In this document: one piece after another, positions 43,542 to 52,053 of the stretch
Layout: each line of letters opens with the position of its first letter
How positions within the stretch are numbered: position 1 is the first letter of the stretch
Assembly (NCBI GenBank): GCA_964577955.1
Contig: CAZOAZ010000003.1
Coordinates: 1-64,000 of the forward strand
DNA from: CADEEX01 sp964577955
GTDB taxonomy: Bacteria > Acidobacteriota > Vicinamibacteria > Vicinamibacterales > CAVVIG01
Length of the DNA: 64,000 bases
Reading direction: 5' to 3'
The notes under the pieces: model-generated
Databases searched by the model: none
The model's input: only the letters and a program-made list of their open reading frames with translations
Told to the model about the DNA's origin: nothing
Position numbers and translations under genes: made by a program

Positions 43542-44795
43542 ATGAGAATCTCACGCCGCGAATGGATGACGCGGTTCATGGCGACCGCGGCGGGTGCGTC
43601 GCTGGCGCGCGTCTTCTCGTCTGAAGGCCTTCTGGCGCAGGCGCGCGAGAAGGCCCGCCCCCTCAATCTCAAGATTACCGGCCTCAAGACCTTTCTCGTC
43701 GCGCCGACCGTCTCGCCCGGCGCGGGCATCTTCGTCAAGATTCAAACCAATCAGGATCTGGTCGGTCTCGGTCTCGCGACGCAGACGAGCAAGGAAGTGT
43801 CGACCGCCGCGGCGATCAACGAGTTCGCACCGTTTCTCGTCGGCCGCGACCCGACGCAGATCGAAGCGATCTGGGAAGACCTGTACGAAGGGCCGCGGTG
43901 GCGCGGCGGTCCGCTGACCGCGGCTCTGAGCGCGGTGGATATTGCGCTCTGGGACATCCTCGGGCAGGCGCTCGGTCAGCCGATTCACAAACTGCTCGGC
44001 GGTCCGATTCGCGACAAGATTCGCGTCTACGGCGGCACCGGGGGCGTCACGCCGGAGTCGTGGTCGAAGACGAAGGCCGACGGCTACACGGCGAGCCGCG
44101 TGCAGTGGCCGCGCGGATCGATCACCGAGATGATCGAGTTCACCAAGGCGATGCGGAAGGCCGCCGGCCCGAAGCACGAGATCGCCATCCACGGCGCCGG
44201 CCGGCTGCCGACCTCCGAAGCGTTGCAGTACATGCGCGGCGTCGAGGAGTGCAACCTGCTCTGGGTCGAAGAACCGATCCAGATGGACGACCTCGAGGAC
44301 TGGGCGCACCTGCGTGCGCACACGACCACGCCCATCGCGACCGGCGAACGTCTGACGACGAAGTTCGCGTTCAATCCGCTGTTGTCGCGGCACCTGATCG
44401 ACTTCGCGCAGCCCGACCTCTGCGCGTGCGGCGGCATCACCGAGGCGCGAAAGATTGCCGCGATTGCCGAAGCGAACCGGATCCGCATGGCGCCGCACGG
44501 ACCACACGGTCCCGCCGGAGCGCTCGCCAACTTCCACTTCGACGCCGCGACGCCGAACTTCTACATCCAGGAAACGCGCGTCTACACCGGGCAGTTCGAG
44601 ATGGACCTGCACGAGGGCATGGTGCCGATCGTCAAGAACGGTTTCTGCGAACTGCCCGATCGTCCGGGCCTCGGCACGGTGCTGAACGAGAAGGTCGCGG
44701 CCACGCGTCCGTACCAGCCGATCAATCGCGGCAGCGGCATCGGGCTGAGCACCGGCGTCAGCGCGCAGGAAGAGGAAGCCGCCCGGCCACGATAA
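43542..44795 (+). CDS. Tat-exported enolase-superfamily protein with altered active site
   Basis: 417 residues with a twin-arginine signal (SRREWMTRFMATAAGAS). The barrel is of the mandelate-racemase/sugar-acid-dehydratase type: WVEEPIQMDDLEDW, ATGERLTTKF, QPDLCACGGITEARK and MAPHGPHGPAG give two metal Glu positions and the His. But strand 3, where homologues have the first metal Asp (DFHGR), reads IHGAGRL, and the strand-2 Lys position reads RVQWPRG. One metal ligand and the usual Lys are therefore missing. Activity may be lost or changed. A ribosome site AGGAG lies 7 bp upstream. Confidence 0.85.
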   Translation: MRISRREWMTRFMATAAGASLARVFSSEGLLAQAREKARPLNLKITGLKTFLVAPTVSPGAGIFVKIQTNQDLVGLGLATQTSKEVSTAAAINEFAPFLVGRDPTQIEAIWEDLYEGPRWRGGPLTAALSAVDIALWDILGQALGQPIHKLLGGPIRDKIRVYGGTGGVTPESWSKTKADGYTASRVQWPRGSITEMIEFTKAMRKAAGPKHEIAIHGAGRLPTSEALQYMRGVEECNLLWVEEPIQMDDLEDWAHLRAHTTTPIATGERLTTKFAFNPLLSRHLIDFAQPDLCACGGITEARKIAAIAEANRIRMAPHGPHGPAGALANFHFDAATPNFYIQETRVYTGQFEMDLHEGMVPIVKNGFCELPDRPGLGTVLNEKVAATRPYQPINRGSGIGLSTGVSAQEEEAARPR

Positions 44796-45168
44796 GACGG
44801 ATCAACCACAGAGGTCACCGAGAACACAGAGCAAAATTCGCCACGAAATCACGAAATCACGAAACTGATGCGGGTGTGCTCGACGCGGCGCCGCGAAGCG
44901 GCGTCGTCAGCGTGACCGAATCGCATCAACGAGACAGCGGTCAATGCGTGTGGTCTCGTTGATGCGATTCGATCACGCTGAACCCTCGGCCTGCTCTGCA
45001 GGCCGCCCGCGTCGAGCGAGGCGCCAAGAAAGTTCGTGTTTTCGTGATTTTGTGGCGCATTTGTCTCTGCGCCCTCCGTGTTCTCCGTGGTTGAGTTTCT
45101 TCGTCTGTTACAACTGGAAACAATTCCCGTCTCCCCTCCGCCACTAAGATTCGCCCCGGAGGACGCAG
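44796..45168. repeat. Large nested palindromic extragenic element (44810-45096)
   Basis: No gene in this 373-bp gap. Outer arms CCACAGAGGTCACCGAGAAC and TCCGTGTTCTCCGTGG; second arms CGCCACGAAATCACGAAATC and TTCGTGATTTTGTGGCGC; third arms GCTCGACGCGG and CCGCGTCGAGC; centre a 19-bp perfect inverted repeat, CGAATCGCATCAACGAGAC (44917-44935) and GTCTCGTTGATGCGATTCG (44953-44971), extended outward by AGCGTGA/TCACGCT. The whole could fold into one long cruciform. Related arms flank a different central hairpin at 22441-22816. Confidence 0.85.
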
Positions 45169-46068
45169 ATGCGCAAAGCACTTGCATCGATTGCGGCGAG
45201 CCTGACTCTGCTTGGGGTGGTCGCGATTGCGGCCGAGACGCCCGAGTTACCGAATATTCCGGCTTTGACGAGCGGCTGGACCGAGCACTTCTGGAGCGGA
45301 CCTGACGGCACCAAGTTCCACTACCTCGAGTGGGGCACCGGGACGCCCGTCATTCTGATTCACGGCTCGGGCGGCACCGCCGCGAACTGGATGGCCAATG
45401 GCCTGGGCGCGAGCCTGGCGAAGACCAACCGCGTCATCGCGATCGACATGCGCGGCCACGGCCAGACCGTCGGCCCCGACGGCAAGCGCCAGCAGCGCAC
45501 GCCGAACATGGACCTCGACGTTCTGGCCTTCATGGACGCGATGAAGATCCAGAAGGCGCATATCGGCGGCTTCTCGATGGGCGGTTCGATCACCGCGCAG
45601 CTGATGGCGCGCGCGCCGGAGCGGTTCATCACCGCGCACTTCGGGGGATCCGGTCCGCGCGAAGAGGAGAACAGCGAATTCGCGAAGGCGATCCCGGCCG
45701 ATCCCAAGGGCACGGCGCCGCTCGACGCCAAGGCGCGCGAGCTCTATCAGGCCCGCGCCCGCGCGGAAGCGGCCAAGGCCGGTGTCGGCACCGGGAACGA
45801 TGCGGCGCAGTTGTCCTCGCAGCCGGTGCCGAAGGCAGTGCCGCGCCCAGCGCTCGACCTGACCAAGATGAACTTCCCGATTCTCGCGGTGGTCGGTGAA
45901 TTCGACAATCCGTACTCGCGCACCCATCGTCTGTGGCGCGAGGCGCCGAACTTTCATCGCGTGATTCTCCGCAACCGCGGCCACTTGTCGTCGTACATGG
46001 CTGGCCTCGCTCCGGAGCTCTATCGCGACGCGTTGACGACGCACATCGTCAGCAACAATCCGAAGTAG
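45169..46068 (+). CDS. Secreted alpha/beta hydrolase
   Basis: 299 residues. Signal peptide to about AIAAETPE (residue 22). LIHGSGGTAANW is the oxyanion segment, GGFSMGGSITAQ the nucleophile elbow, VVGEFDNPYS the acid strand and LRNRGHLSSY the His. Domain layout is that of haloperoxidase/esterase-like hydrolases with a short lid. It is the third secreted hydrolase within 22 kb. Its start follows a palindromic repeat region that must hold its promoter. Confidence 0.88.
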   Translation: MRKALASIAASLTLLGVVAIAAETPELPNIPALTSGWTEHFWSGPDGTKFHYLEWGTGTPVILIHGSGGTAANWMANGLGASLAKTNRVIAIDMRGHGQTVGPDGKRQQRTPNMDLDVLAFMDAMKIQKAHIGGFSMGGSITAQLMARAPERFITAHFGGSGPREEENSEFAKAIPADPKGTAPLDAKARELYQARARAEAAKAGVGTGNDAAQLSSQPVPKAVPRPALDLTKMNFPILAVVGEFDNPYSRTHRLWREAPNFHRVILRNRGHLSSYMAGLAPELYRDALTTHIVSNNPK

Positions 46069-46080
46069 CGCGCGATCGGG

Positions 46081-46140
46081 CCGGCCCTTCGACGACACTC
46101 AGGGCCGTCCTGAGCCATGTCGAAGGACGGCGGAAGCCGG
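46081..46140. repeat. R5-type inverted repeat
   Basis: GGCCCTTCGACGACACTCAG and CCTGAGCCATGTCGAAGGAC are inverted versions of the TTCGAC..CTCAGG motif. They lie in the gap between convergent genes. Confidence 0.75.
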
Positions 46141-46224
46141 TCCCTACTGCGCGGCAGGGAAGACTGGCCTCGTTCCTGCCGCTTGTTGGTTGTTTCTCTC
46201 CGATGCCGGGTTTTCGACCAACGC

Positions 46225-46254
46225 CGGTAGGGGCCGACTTCAGCCGTCCGTCGA
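46225..46254. repeat. REP-like palindrome, family R3 (diverged)
   Basis: GGTAGGGGCCGACTTCAGCC followed by GTCCGTCG. It overlaps the last codons of the membrane protein gene ending at 46240. Confidence 0.6.
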
Positions 46255-46728
46255 CGTCCGATTCCGTTTGAGGTACCGCACCCCCAGCCAGGTCAGTCCC
46301 ATATTCGCGACAAACCAGAGAAAGAACGCGCCCGATCCGCGTTTGCCCTGAAGCGCCGTCCCGTAGCTCAGTACGAACACCGCCGCCGCCGCCATGCTGC
46401 ACAGACAGAGCAGCAGGCTGGCGAATCCGGCGGACGTTGTCGCCGGAAGTTGTCCCTTCGCGATCCGCAGCGACAGCTTCGACTTGATCGTCAGGAACGC
46501 GGCTGGCAGCCAAACGACCACGACGCTGCCCGCGAGCGCCGGAAGGACGTACGGTCGCAGGTCCCGCCGGTCGGCGATGGTCACGGCGATGTCGAACGCC
46601 ATCCGCGCCAGCACGATGACGAGCCCGCTGCCGAGCGTCACCAGCATGATTTCCAGGAACTGGAACCACTCGTCATCCGACGGATCCAGTGGGCGAATCG
46701 GCTCCGGAGGCTGCGAACGTTCGGTCAT
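46240..46728 (-). CDS. Four-helix membrane protein of unknown function
   Basis: 162 residues from the ATG at 46728. A polar N-terminus (MTERSQPPEPIRPLDPSDDE) is followed by membrane helices at about 28-48 (IMLVTLGSGLVIVLARMAFD), 63-83 (VLPALAGSVVVVWLPAAFL), 97-117 (GFASLLLCLCSMAAAAVFVL) and 133-148. No motif points to a function. It is divergent from the TolB-like gene, with 56 bp between the starts. Confidence 0.68.
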   Translation of the reverse strand: MTERSQPPEPIRPLDPSDDEWFQFLEIMLVTLGSGLVIVLARMAFDIAVTIADRRDLRPYVLPALAGSVVVVWLPAAFLTIKSKLSLRIAKGQLPATTSAGFASLLLCLCSMAAAAVFVLSYGTALQGKRGSGAFFLWFVANMGLTWLGVRYLKRNRTSTDG

Positions 46729-46784
46729 GGTGGTCTCGAGGGTGTCGAATTGTAGTGCAGCGGATGCGGCGTAGAATCTGCTCC

Positions 46785-48704
46785 ATGCGCACGGCCCTGC
46801 TCGTCCTCGCCACGGCAGCCACCCTTTCGGCGGCATCCGATTCGCCTCATAAAGTCATCTTCGCTCGCGTATTTCCCAACGCCGGGCAGTTGGCGATCTT
46901 TGTCGCCAATGCCGACGGCAGCGGCGAACGCCGGCTGCTGACCGGAGACGCGATCGACTATGACCCGGTGTGGGCGCCCGACGGGGCGTCGATTGTCTTC
47001 ACCTCGGACCGCGAGGGCTCGGGCGATCTGTTTCGGGTCAAGGCCGACGGCAGCGCGCTCGAGCGGCTCACCGACGATCCGGCGTACGACGATCAGGCGG
47101 CGTTCGCGCCAGACGGCAAGCAACTGGTGTTTGTCAGCTCACGCCAGGACGGCAGGTCTCATCTCTGGACGCTCGATCTGGCGACGCGCCAGACGAAGCG
47201 GCTCACCGGCGGCGCCAGCGGCGGCGACTTCCGGCCGTCGTGGTCGCCGGACGGACGCTGGATTGCGTTCTCCTCCGATCGCGACAACACGCTGCCGTTT
47301 GCCCACGGCCGCTGGGAAGGCCTGCAACTCGTCGATCTGTTCGTGATGCGTCCGGACGGGAGTGCGTTGAAGCGGATTTCGCCGCACGGTCACTTCTGCG
47401 GCAGCCCGAAATGGACGGCGGACAGCAAGCGCGTGCTCGCTTACTGCATGACCGACCAGCAGACGCTCGCGAACCGCGTCGCCGCTCCGGTGGCCGGTAG
47501 CGAGACTCGACTCGTGTCGTTCGAGATCACGGTGGCGTCCGGCGAGATCACGGTGGCGTCCGGCCCTTCGACGAGGCTCAGGGCCGTCCCGAGCTCTTCG
47601 AGGGACGGCTTTAGCCGGATTGCAGGGGACAGCGGCCCAGAGACGGTGATCGAGTCCGGTCCCGGCGTGAAGTTCCAGCCGGTATCAGTCGGCTCGACGA
47701 TCGCGTACATCCGGAAGGACACCGCCGGCGCCAACGCGGCCGGCATCTACTACACGGACGGGCGCCGCGGTCCGATCGGCGACGTACGCTCTGCGTCGTG
47801 GTCGCCGGACGGCGCGCGCGTCGTCTTTCGCAAGCGCCTGACCGCGCCGCGTCAGACATTGACCAAGTTGTGGAGCCGTCTGCCGGACTACGAGCTCAAG
47901 CTGTCGGGCAACATCCTGCCGTCGTTCACGAAGGCCGGCGATCGAATGGTGACGACGGGACGCCCTGCGCCAGGCGCGGTCCTTGGTTCCAGCATCGTCG
48001 TCGGCCCGACGAATGTTGACGCGACGACCGTGGTCTATCAGGACCCGACGCGCAACGTGCTCGGACCGCAGTGGTCGCCGTCCGGAGATCGGATTGTCTT
48101 CGGCGTCGGCACCTTCAACGGATTCTTCAACGGTTTTCACGGCCTGTTCTTGAAGCCGGGCGATCGCGCTGAAGGCGGCGCGCAGGTCGCGATCATCAAT
48201 GCCGACGGCAGCGGATTCCGTGAGCTGACGAAGGGCACCAGCAACAGCGCCTTCCCCTCGTTTGCCCCTGACGGCAAGCGCATCGTCTTTCGCGCGTTCG
48301 GGACTGACGACGAGAACGGACTGCGGATTCTGAATCTCGAGACCAATTCGGTGACGACGCTGACGAAGGGCTACGACAACTTCCCGTTGTGGTCGCCGCG
48401 TGGCGACCTGATCATGTTCTCGCGGCTTGCCGACGGCGACTACGAGATCTACACCGTCAAGCCTGACGGCAGCGGCCTCAAACGGCTCTCGCATCTGCCC
48501 GGCAACGACGCCCATCAGGGCTGGTCGCCAGACGGCTCGCGGATCGTCTTCGCCTCGTCGCGTATGGGATTCAAGGACGAGTGCACCTACACCGACGCGC
48601 CGCAGCCATACGGTGAGATTTTCACGATGCGCGCCGACGGCAGCGACTTGAAGCAGCTCACCGACACCCAGTGGGAAGAGGGCACCCCGGCCTGGCAGCC
48701 GTGA
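46785..48704 (+). CDS. Secreted TolB-like beta-propeller (WD40/PD40 repeats)
   Basis: 639 residues. Signal peptide ends near LSAASDS. About ten PD40 units are visible by their signature, such as DPVWAPDGASIVFTSDREG, QAAFAPDGKQLVFVSSRQ, RPSWSPDGRWIAFSSDRD and QGWSPDGSRIVFASSRMG. The fold is that of TolB and of surface propellers; no peptidase domain follows. Between blades, residues about 247-280 (ITVASGEITVASGPSTRLRA) are encoded by a 21-bp tandem duplication plus an R5/R4 repeat element, in frame. Confidence 0.87.
   Translation: MRTALLVLATAATLSAASDSPHKVIFARVFPNAGQLAIFVANADGSGERRLLTGDAIDYDPVWAPDGASIVFTSDREGSGDLFRVKADGSALERLTDDPAYDDQAAFAPDGKQLVFVSSRQDGRSHLWTLDLATRQTKRLTGGASGGDFRPSWSPDGRWIAFSSDRDNTLPFAHGRWEGLQLVDLFVMRPDGSALKRISPHGHFCGSPKWTADSKRVLAYCMTDQQTLANRVAAPVAGSETRLVSFEITVASGEITVASGPSTRLRAVPSSSRDGFSRIAGDSGPETVIESGPGVKFQPVSVGSTIAYIRKDTAGANAAGIYYTDGRRGPIGDVRSASWSPDGARVVFRKRLTAPRQTLTKLWSRLPDYELKLSGNILPSFTKAGDRMVTTGRPAPGAVLGSSIVVGPTNVDATTVVYQDPTRNVLGPQWSPSGDRIVFGVGTFNGFFNGFHGLFLKPGDRAEGGAQVAIINADGSGFRELTKGTSNSAFPSFAPDGKRIVFRAFGTDDENGLRILNLETNSVTTLTKGYDNFPLWSPRGDLIMFSRLADGDYEIYTVKPDGSGLKRLSHLPGNDAHQGWSPDGSRIVFASSRMGFKDECTYTDAPQPYGEIFTMRADGSDLKQLTDTQWEEGTPAWQP
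47523..47624 (+). repeat. Repeat element inside the TolB-like coding sequence
   Basis: A 21-bp unit, GAGATCACGGTGGCGTCCGG plus C, is present twice (47523-47543 and 47544-47564). It runs into the R5 unit GGCCCTTCGACGAGGCTCAG and then GGACGGCTTTAGCCGGATTG of R4 type. The open frame continues through it. Confidence 0.88.
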
Positions 48705-48721
48705 CGAGGGCACGCTGGTTC

Positions 48722-48754
48722 GGTAGGGACAGGCTTCAGCCTGTCCGTCGGCGG
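48722..48754. repeat. REP-like palindrome, family R3
   Basis: GGTAGGGACAGGCTTCAGCC followed by TGTCCGTCGGCGG. It is placed 18 bp after the TolB-like gene stop. Confidence 0.8.
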
Positions 48755-48787
48755 CAGTGTGCTCTCTTCGTCGAGAAGTCCTGGGAA

Positions 48788-48819
48788 TTGACAGGGATCC
48801 GGGCCCGGCCTGTTACGAT
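48788..48819 (+). promoter_or_regulatory. Weak promoter candidate upstream of the 48940 gene
   Basis: TTGACA at 48788-48793 and TGTTACGAT at 48811-48819. The spacing of about 18-20 bp to the possible -10 is long, and the start codon is 120 bp away with an R5 repeat between. Confidence 0.3.
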
Positions 48820-48876
48820 TTGAAACAAGTCGGCGGTTGTCTGGGGTCCTCTGGGGACGCCAACATAACGGACCCC

Positions 48877-48915
48877 GTGGCGTCCGGCCCTTCGACGACG
48901 TTCAGGGCCGGATTT
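48877..48915. repeat. R5 repeat unit
   Basis: GTGGCGTCCGGCCCTTCGAC followed by GACGTTCAGGGCCGGATTT. The same block occurs at 56308-56344 and inside the TolB-like gene. Confidence 0.8.
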
Positions 48916-48939
48916 CATGGAGGTCAGGAGCTCTAGTCG

Positions 48940-49764
48940 ATGAAAAGACTCTTCGTCGCGCTGGCGTGTCTGACGCTCGCCGCGCTGCCGAGCGTGTTGC
49001 ACGGCCAGTCCTATCGCCAGCAGGGGATCTACCCCGTGTTCGACGGCTGGGAGGAACTGCCGGACGGCAGCAAGCTGTTCTACTTCGGCTACATGAACCG
49101 GCACGCGACTGAAGTCGCGATTCCGCTCGGCGCCGACAATTCCTTTGAGCCCGCGCCGGTCGATCGGACCCAGCCCACGAACTTTCTGCCGGGGCGCAAC
49201 GAGCACATCTTCACGATCAAGATGCCGAAGGACTTCAACGGCAAACTGGTCTGGACGCTCAAGTCCGCGGTCGGTGTGCAGAAGGCCACGGCGTCGCTGA
49301 ATCAGCTCTACATCCTCGAGATCGAGGAAGAAGATCCGGGCACACCGCATCTTCCGAAGCCAACGATCACGGCGCCAGCGACGATAGTGAAGCTCGCCAA
49401 CACGCTGGCGCTCGCGCCGACCGTCAAGGCGCAGGCCCCCGCGCGAGAGGCCGTCATCGAAGGGGATCGGGGCGCCCGGGGCGGTGGTGTTTCAGTGACG
49501 TGGAACAAGCATCGCGGGCCAGGCAAGGTCACGTTTACCGCGGCGCCGGGTGCACCCGCCCGCGCGGCGGGTGGCGCGGGCCGCGGCCGTGAGGCCGCGA
49601 ATGTGCCAGGCATGTTCACAGTTCCATGCGCCTCGCCGGTGACGGCGGCCTGCGGTGCAGCTCAAGCGAAGTTTTCGGAGCCAGGGGAATACGTGCTGCG
49701 GGCGGTCGCCCATCAGGGCCGCGAGCAGAGCGACGTGCAAGTTCGAGTCACAGTGACGCCATAA
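48940..49764 (+). CDS. Exported protein leading the PHM/PAL-like cluster
   Basis: 274 residues. The signal peptide ends at LHGQ (23). An Ig-like N-terminal half (GIYPVFDGWEELPDGSKLFY, FLPGRNEHIFTIKMP, LVWTLKSAVGVQKATASLNQ) is followed by an Ala/Arg/Gly-rich linker and a second sandwich domain (VSVTWNKHRGPGKVTFTAAP, EPGEYVLRAVAHQG). Two Cys near the end (CASPVTAACG) could pair. It starts 57 bp before the cytochrome/PHM-like gene and is on the same strand, so it may belong to that system. No enzymatic motif. Confidence 0.75.
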   Translation: MKRLFVALACLTLAALPSVLHGQSYRQQGIYPVFDGWEELPDGSKLFYFGYMNRHATEVAIPLGADNSFEPAPVDRTQPTNFLPGRNEHIFTIKMPKDFNGKLVWTLKSAVGVQKATASLNQLYILEIEEEDPGTPHLPKPTITAPATIVKLANTLALAPTVKAQAPAREAVIEGDRGARGGGVSVTWNKHRGPGKVTFTAAPGAPARAAGGAGRGREAANVPGMFTVPCASPVTAACGAAQAKFSEPGEYVLRAVAHQGREQSDVQVRVTVTP

Positions 49765-49770
49765 GCGCGA

Positions 49771-49798
49771 ACGGACAGGCTCAAGCCTGTCCCTACCG
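49771..49798. repeat. REP-like palindrome, family R3
   Basis: ACGGACAGGCTCAAGCCTGT followed by CCCTACCG, directly between the exported-protein gene and the ribosome site of the PHM-like gene. It could also be an RNA hairpin that sets relative expression. Confidence 0.8.
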
Positions 49799-49821
49799 AT
49801 ACTGGATTGTTAAGGAGAGCT

Positions 49822-51144
49822 ATGAAGACGACACGGATGCTGCTCGGACTCAGCCTGCTCGCCGGCGCCGTTGCCACATTTGGCGTCACCCCGCAGGCGC
49901 AGCAAGCGGCGGCGACGCCGACGTTCGCCAAGGACATCGCGCCGATCTTCAACCGGTCCTGCGTCAACTGCCACCGGCCCGGCCAGATCGCGCCGATGTC
50001 GCTCATGACTTACGAGACCACGCGGCCGTGGGTCCGCTCGATCCGCGAGCGCGTCACGCGCCGCGAGATGCCGCCCTGGCATATCGATCAGACCGTCGGT
50101 ATCGCCGAGTACAAAGACGACCCGTCGCTGAGCGACGCCGAGATTCAGACGGTGTCGCGCTGGATCGACGGCGGCGCGCCGATGGGCAATCCGGCCGACA
50201 TGCCGAAGGCGCCGACCTTTGCCTCCGACGATGAGTGGTCGATTGGGAAGCCGGATCTGGTTGTCGCCGCGCCCAAGTACACGGTGAAAGCCAACATGGC
50301 CGACTGGTTCGGCAGCTTCTACGTCGACGCCGGCCTCAACGAGGACCGCTGGATCAAGGCGATCGAAGTGAAGCCGGGCGACAAGCGCGTCGTCCACCAC
50401 ACCATCGTCTACTCGCAGCAGAACGACGAGGAAGAACTGAAGGCGTTCGTCCCCGAGCGCGAGAACGACGGCTTCAACCGCAACGCCGGGACGCGGCTCA
50501 TCGAATACGCGATCGGCAACCTCGGCGATCAGTACGAAGAGGGCACTGCGCGCTTGATCAAGGCCGGCGCGAAGATTCACTTCTCCGCGCACTATCATGC
50601 GATCGCCGAGGACGTGACCGAGCAGACCCGGGTCGGGATCGTCTTCTACCCGAAGGGCTACAAGCCGAAGTACATCATCCAGAACAAGCTGGTGGGCGCG
50701 AACAACCTCGACATCCCTCCGGGCGACGCCGATGTTCGCAACGACGCCTACTTCACCCTGAAGAAGCCGGCCAAGCTGCTGCTCTTCCAGCCGCACATGC
50801 ACTATCGCGGCAAGGCGATGGCGCTCGAGGCGATTTATCCGGATCGCCGGGTCGAACTCCTCAGCTACGTGCCGCGCTTCGACGTGATGTGGCAGGTCAC
50901 CTACGCCTACAAGAATCCGCCGGTGTTCCCGGCCGGTACCGTGCTGCATCAGACCTCGTGGCACGACAACTCGGTGACGAACAAGCGGAATCCGGATCCG
51001 ACCAATTGGGTCGGCAGCGGCAACCGTACGATCGACGAGATGTCGATCGGCCACATCGACTTCATTTACCTCAGCGACGAGGACTACCAGGCGGAACTCC
51101 GCGCCAGGCAGGGTCAGACGCGCACGACGCAGCAACAGCAGTGA
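49822..51144 (+). CDS. Cytochrome c-PHM-like copper monooxygenase fusion (copy 1)
   Basis: 440 residues; AAGGAG lies 7 bp before the ATG. Signal peptide about 1-29, then a mono-haem c domain with CVNCH at 47-51 and candidate axial Met in IAPMSLM. From about 140 on it follows the two-domain PHM/DBH copper fold: VHHTIVY (His 192, 193) and AHYH (257-259) for the first copper, HMH (325-327) and Met 407 in TIDEMSIG for the second. All copper-ligand positions of ascorbate-dependent monooxygenases are present. The haem could deliver electrons. The stop overlaps the PAL-like gene. Confidence 0.85.
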   Translation: MKTTRMLLGLSLLAGAVATFGVTPQAQQAAATPTFAKDIAPIFNRSCVNCHRPGQIAPMSLMTYETTRPWVRSIRERVTRREMPPWHIDQTVGIAEYKDDPSLSDAEIQTVSRWIDGGAPMGNPADMPKAPTFASDDEWSIGKPDLVVAAPKYTVKANMADWFGSFYVDAGLNEDRWIKAIEVKPGDKRVVHHTIVYSQQNDEEELKAFVPERENDGFNRNAGTRLIEYAIGNLGDQYEEGTARLIKAGAKIHFSAHYHAIAEDVTEQTRVGIVFYPKGYKPKYIIQNKLVGANNLDIPPGDADVRNDAYFTLKKPAKLLLFQPHMHYRGKAMALEAIYPDRRVELLSYVPRFDVMWQVTYAYKNPPVFPAGTVLHQTSWHDNSVTNKRNPDPTNWVGSGNRTIDEMSIGHIDFIYLSDEDYQAELRARQGQTRTTQQQQ

Positions 51145-52046
51145 CGCGCCGGATCGCGTGCTCAGTTGTCAGTCTGACGCTGGCGGCCGGTTCCCTCGCG
51201 ACGGTCATCGCGCAGGGACCGGCCTACCACGCCGTCACCGGGTGGGGCAGTCTTCCGGCCGGGATGGAGTGGACGGAAGTGCCGGCCGCGGCCGTCGACA
51301 AGGACGACCGCATTCTGGTGCTGCGCCGCGCCGAGCCGCCGATCCTCGAGTTCGATCGCGCCGGCAAACTCCTCAAGCAGTGGGGCGAAGGCTTGTTCGT
51401 CTGGCCGCACGGCATCCGTGTCGATCGTGACGGGAACGTGTGGGTCGCCGACGGCCGCGCCGAGAACGGCCGCGGCCAGCAGGTGTTCAAGTTCGATCGC
51501 AGCGGCAAGCTGTTGATGACGCTCGGGACGAAGGGCGTCGACGGCGAGACGCCGTCGACGTTCAACGGCGTCTGCGACGTCGCCATTGCCGCGAACGGCG
51601 ACATCTTCGTCGCCGACGGTCATCGCAACGCGCGCATCGTCAAGTTCAAGAAGGACGGGACGTTCGTGAAGGCCTGGGGCAAGAAAGGCACCGGGCCGGG
51701 CGAGCTGAACGTGCCGCATTCGCTCGCGCTCGACTCGCAGGGTCGCGTGATCGTCACCGATCGCGAGAATCATCGACTGCACGTGTTCGACGCCGATGGC
51801 AACGTCGTCGCGCAGTGGACCGGGTTCGGGGACCGTCCGGACGGGATTCACATCATGGCGGACGACACGATGTATGTCGCTGATGTCGGTCAGCCGGGCG
51901 GCGTGACGATCGCCAGCGCGAAGGACGGTCACATCATCGGCAAGGTGACCGGCATGCGTCCGGAAGGCCTCGCCGTCGACAGCCGCGGCACGATCTACGC
52001 TGGTGAGACCACCAGCGGCCGCCAGCTCCGCGTCTTTTCCAAGTAA
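51141..52046 (+). CDS. PAL-like NHL-repeat lyase (copy 1)
   Basis: 301 residues from a GTG that overlaps the previous stop (GTGA). Signal peptide ends VIAQG. NHL propeller segments match peptidyl-alpha-hydroxyglycine amidating lyase: WPHGIRVDRDGNVWVADG, DVAIAANGDIFVADG, NARIVKFKKDGTFVKAWG, PGELNVPHSLALD and VTDRENHRLHVFD. His 90 and His 193 occupy two zinc-ligand positions. The third reads Glu 275 (RPEGLAVD), and the Tyr of DGYxN is His 161. So the fold is clear but the active site is modified. Translational coupling to the PHM-like gene suggests joint action. Confidence 0.85.
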   Translation: MTRRIACSVVSLTLAAGSLATVIAQGPAYHAVTGWGSLPAGMEWTEVPAAAVDKDDRILVLRRAEPPILEFDRAGKLLKQWGEGLFVWPHGIRVDRDGNVWVADGRAENGRGQQVFKFDRSGKLLMTLGTKGVDGETPSTFNGVCDVAIAANGDIFVADGHRNARIVKFKKDGTFVKAWGKKGTGPGELNVPHSLALDSQGRVIVTDRENHRLHVFDADGNVVAQWTGFGDRPDGIHIMADDTMYVADVGQPGGVTIASAKDGHIIGKVTGMRPEGLAVDSRGTIYAGETTSGRQLRVFSK

Positions 52047-52053
52047 ATCCTGT

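Noticed and set aside
44917..44971. A tRNA or riboswitch, suggested by the long hairpin
   Set aside because: It is one long simple stem with no cloverleaf, no conserved T-loop and no downstream gene of a riboswitch class.
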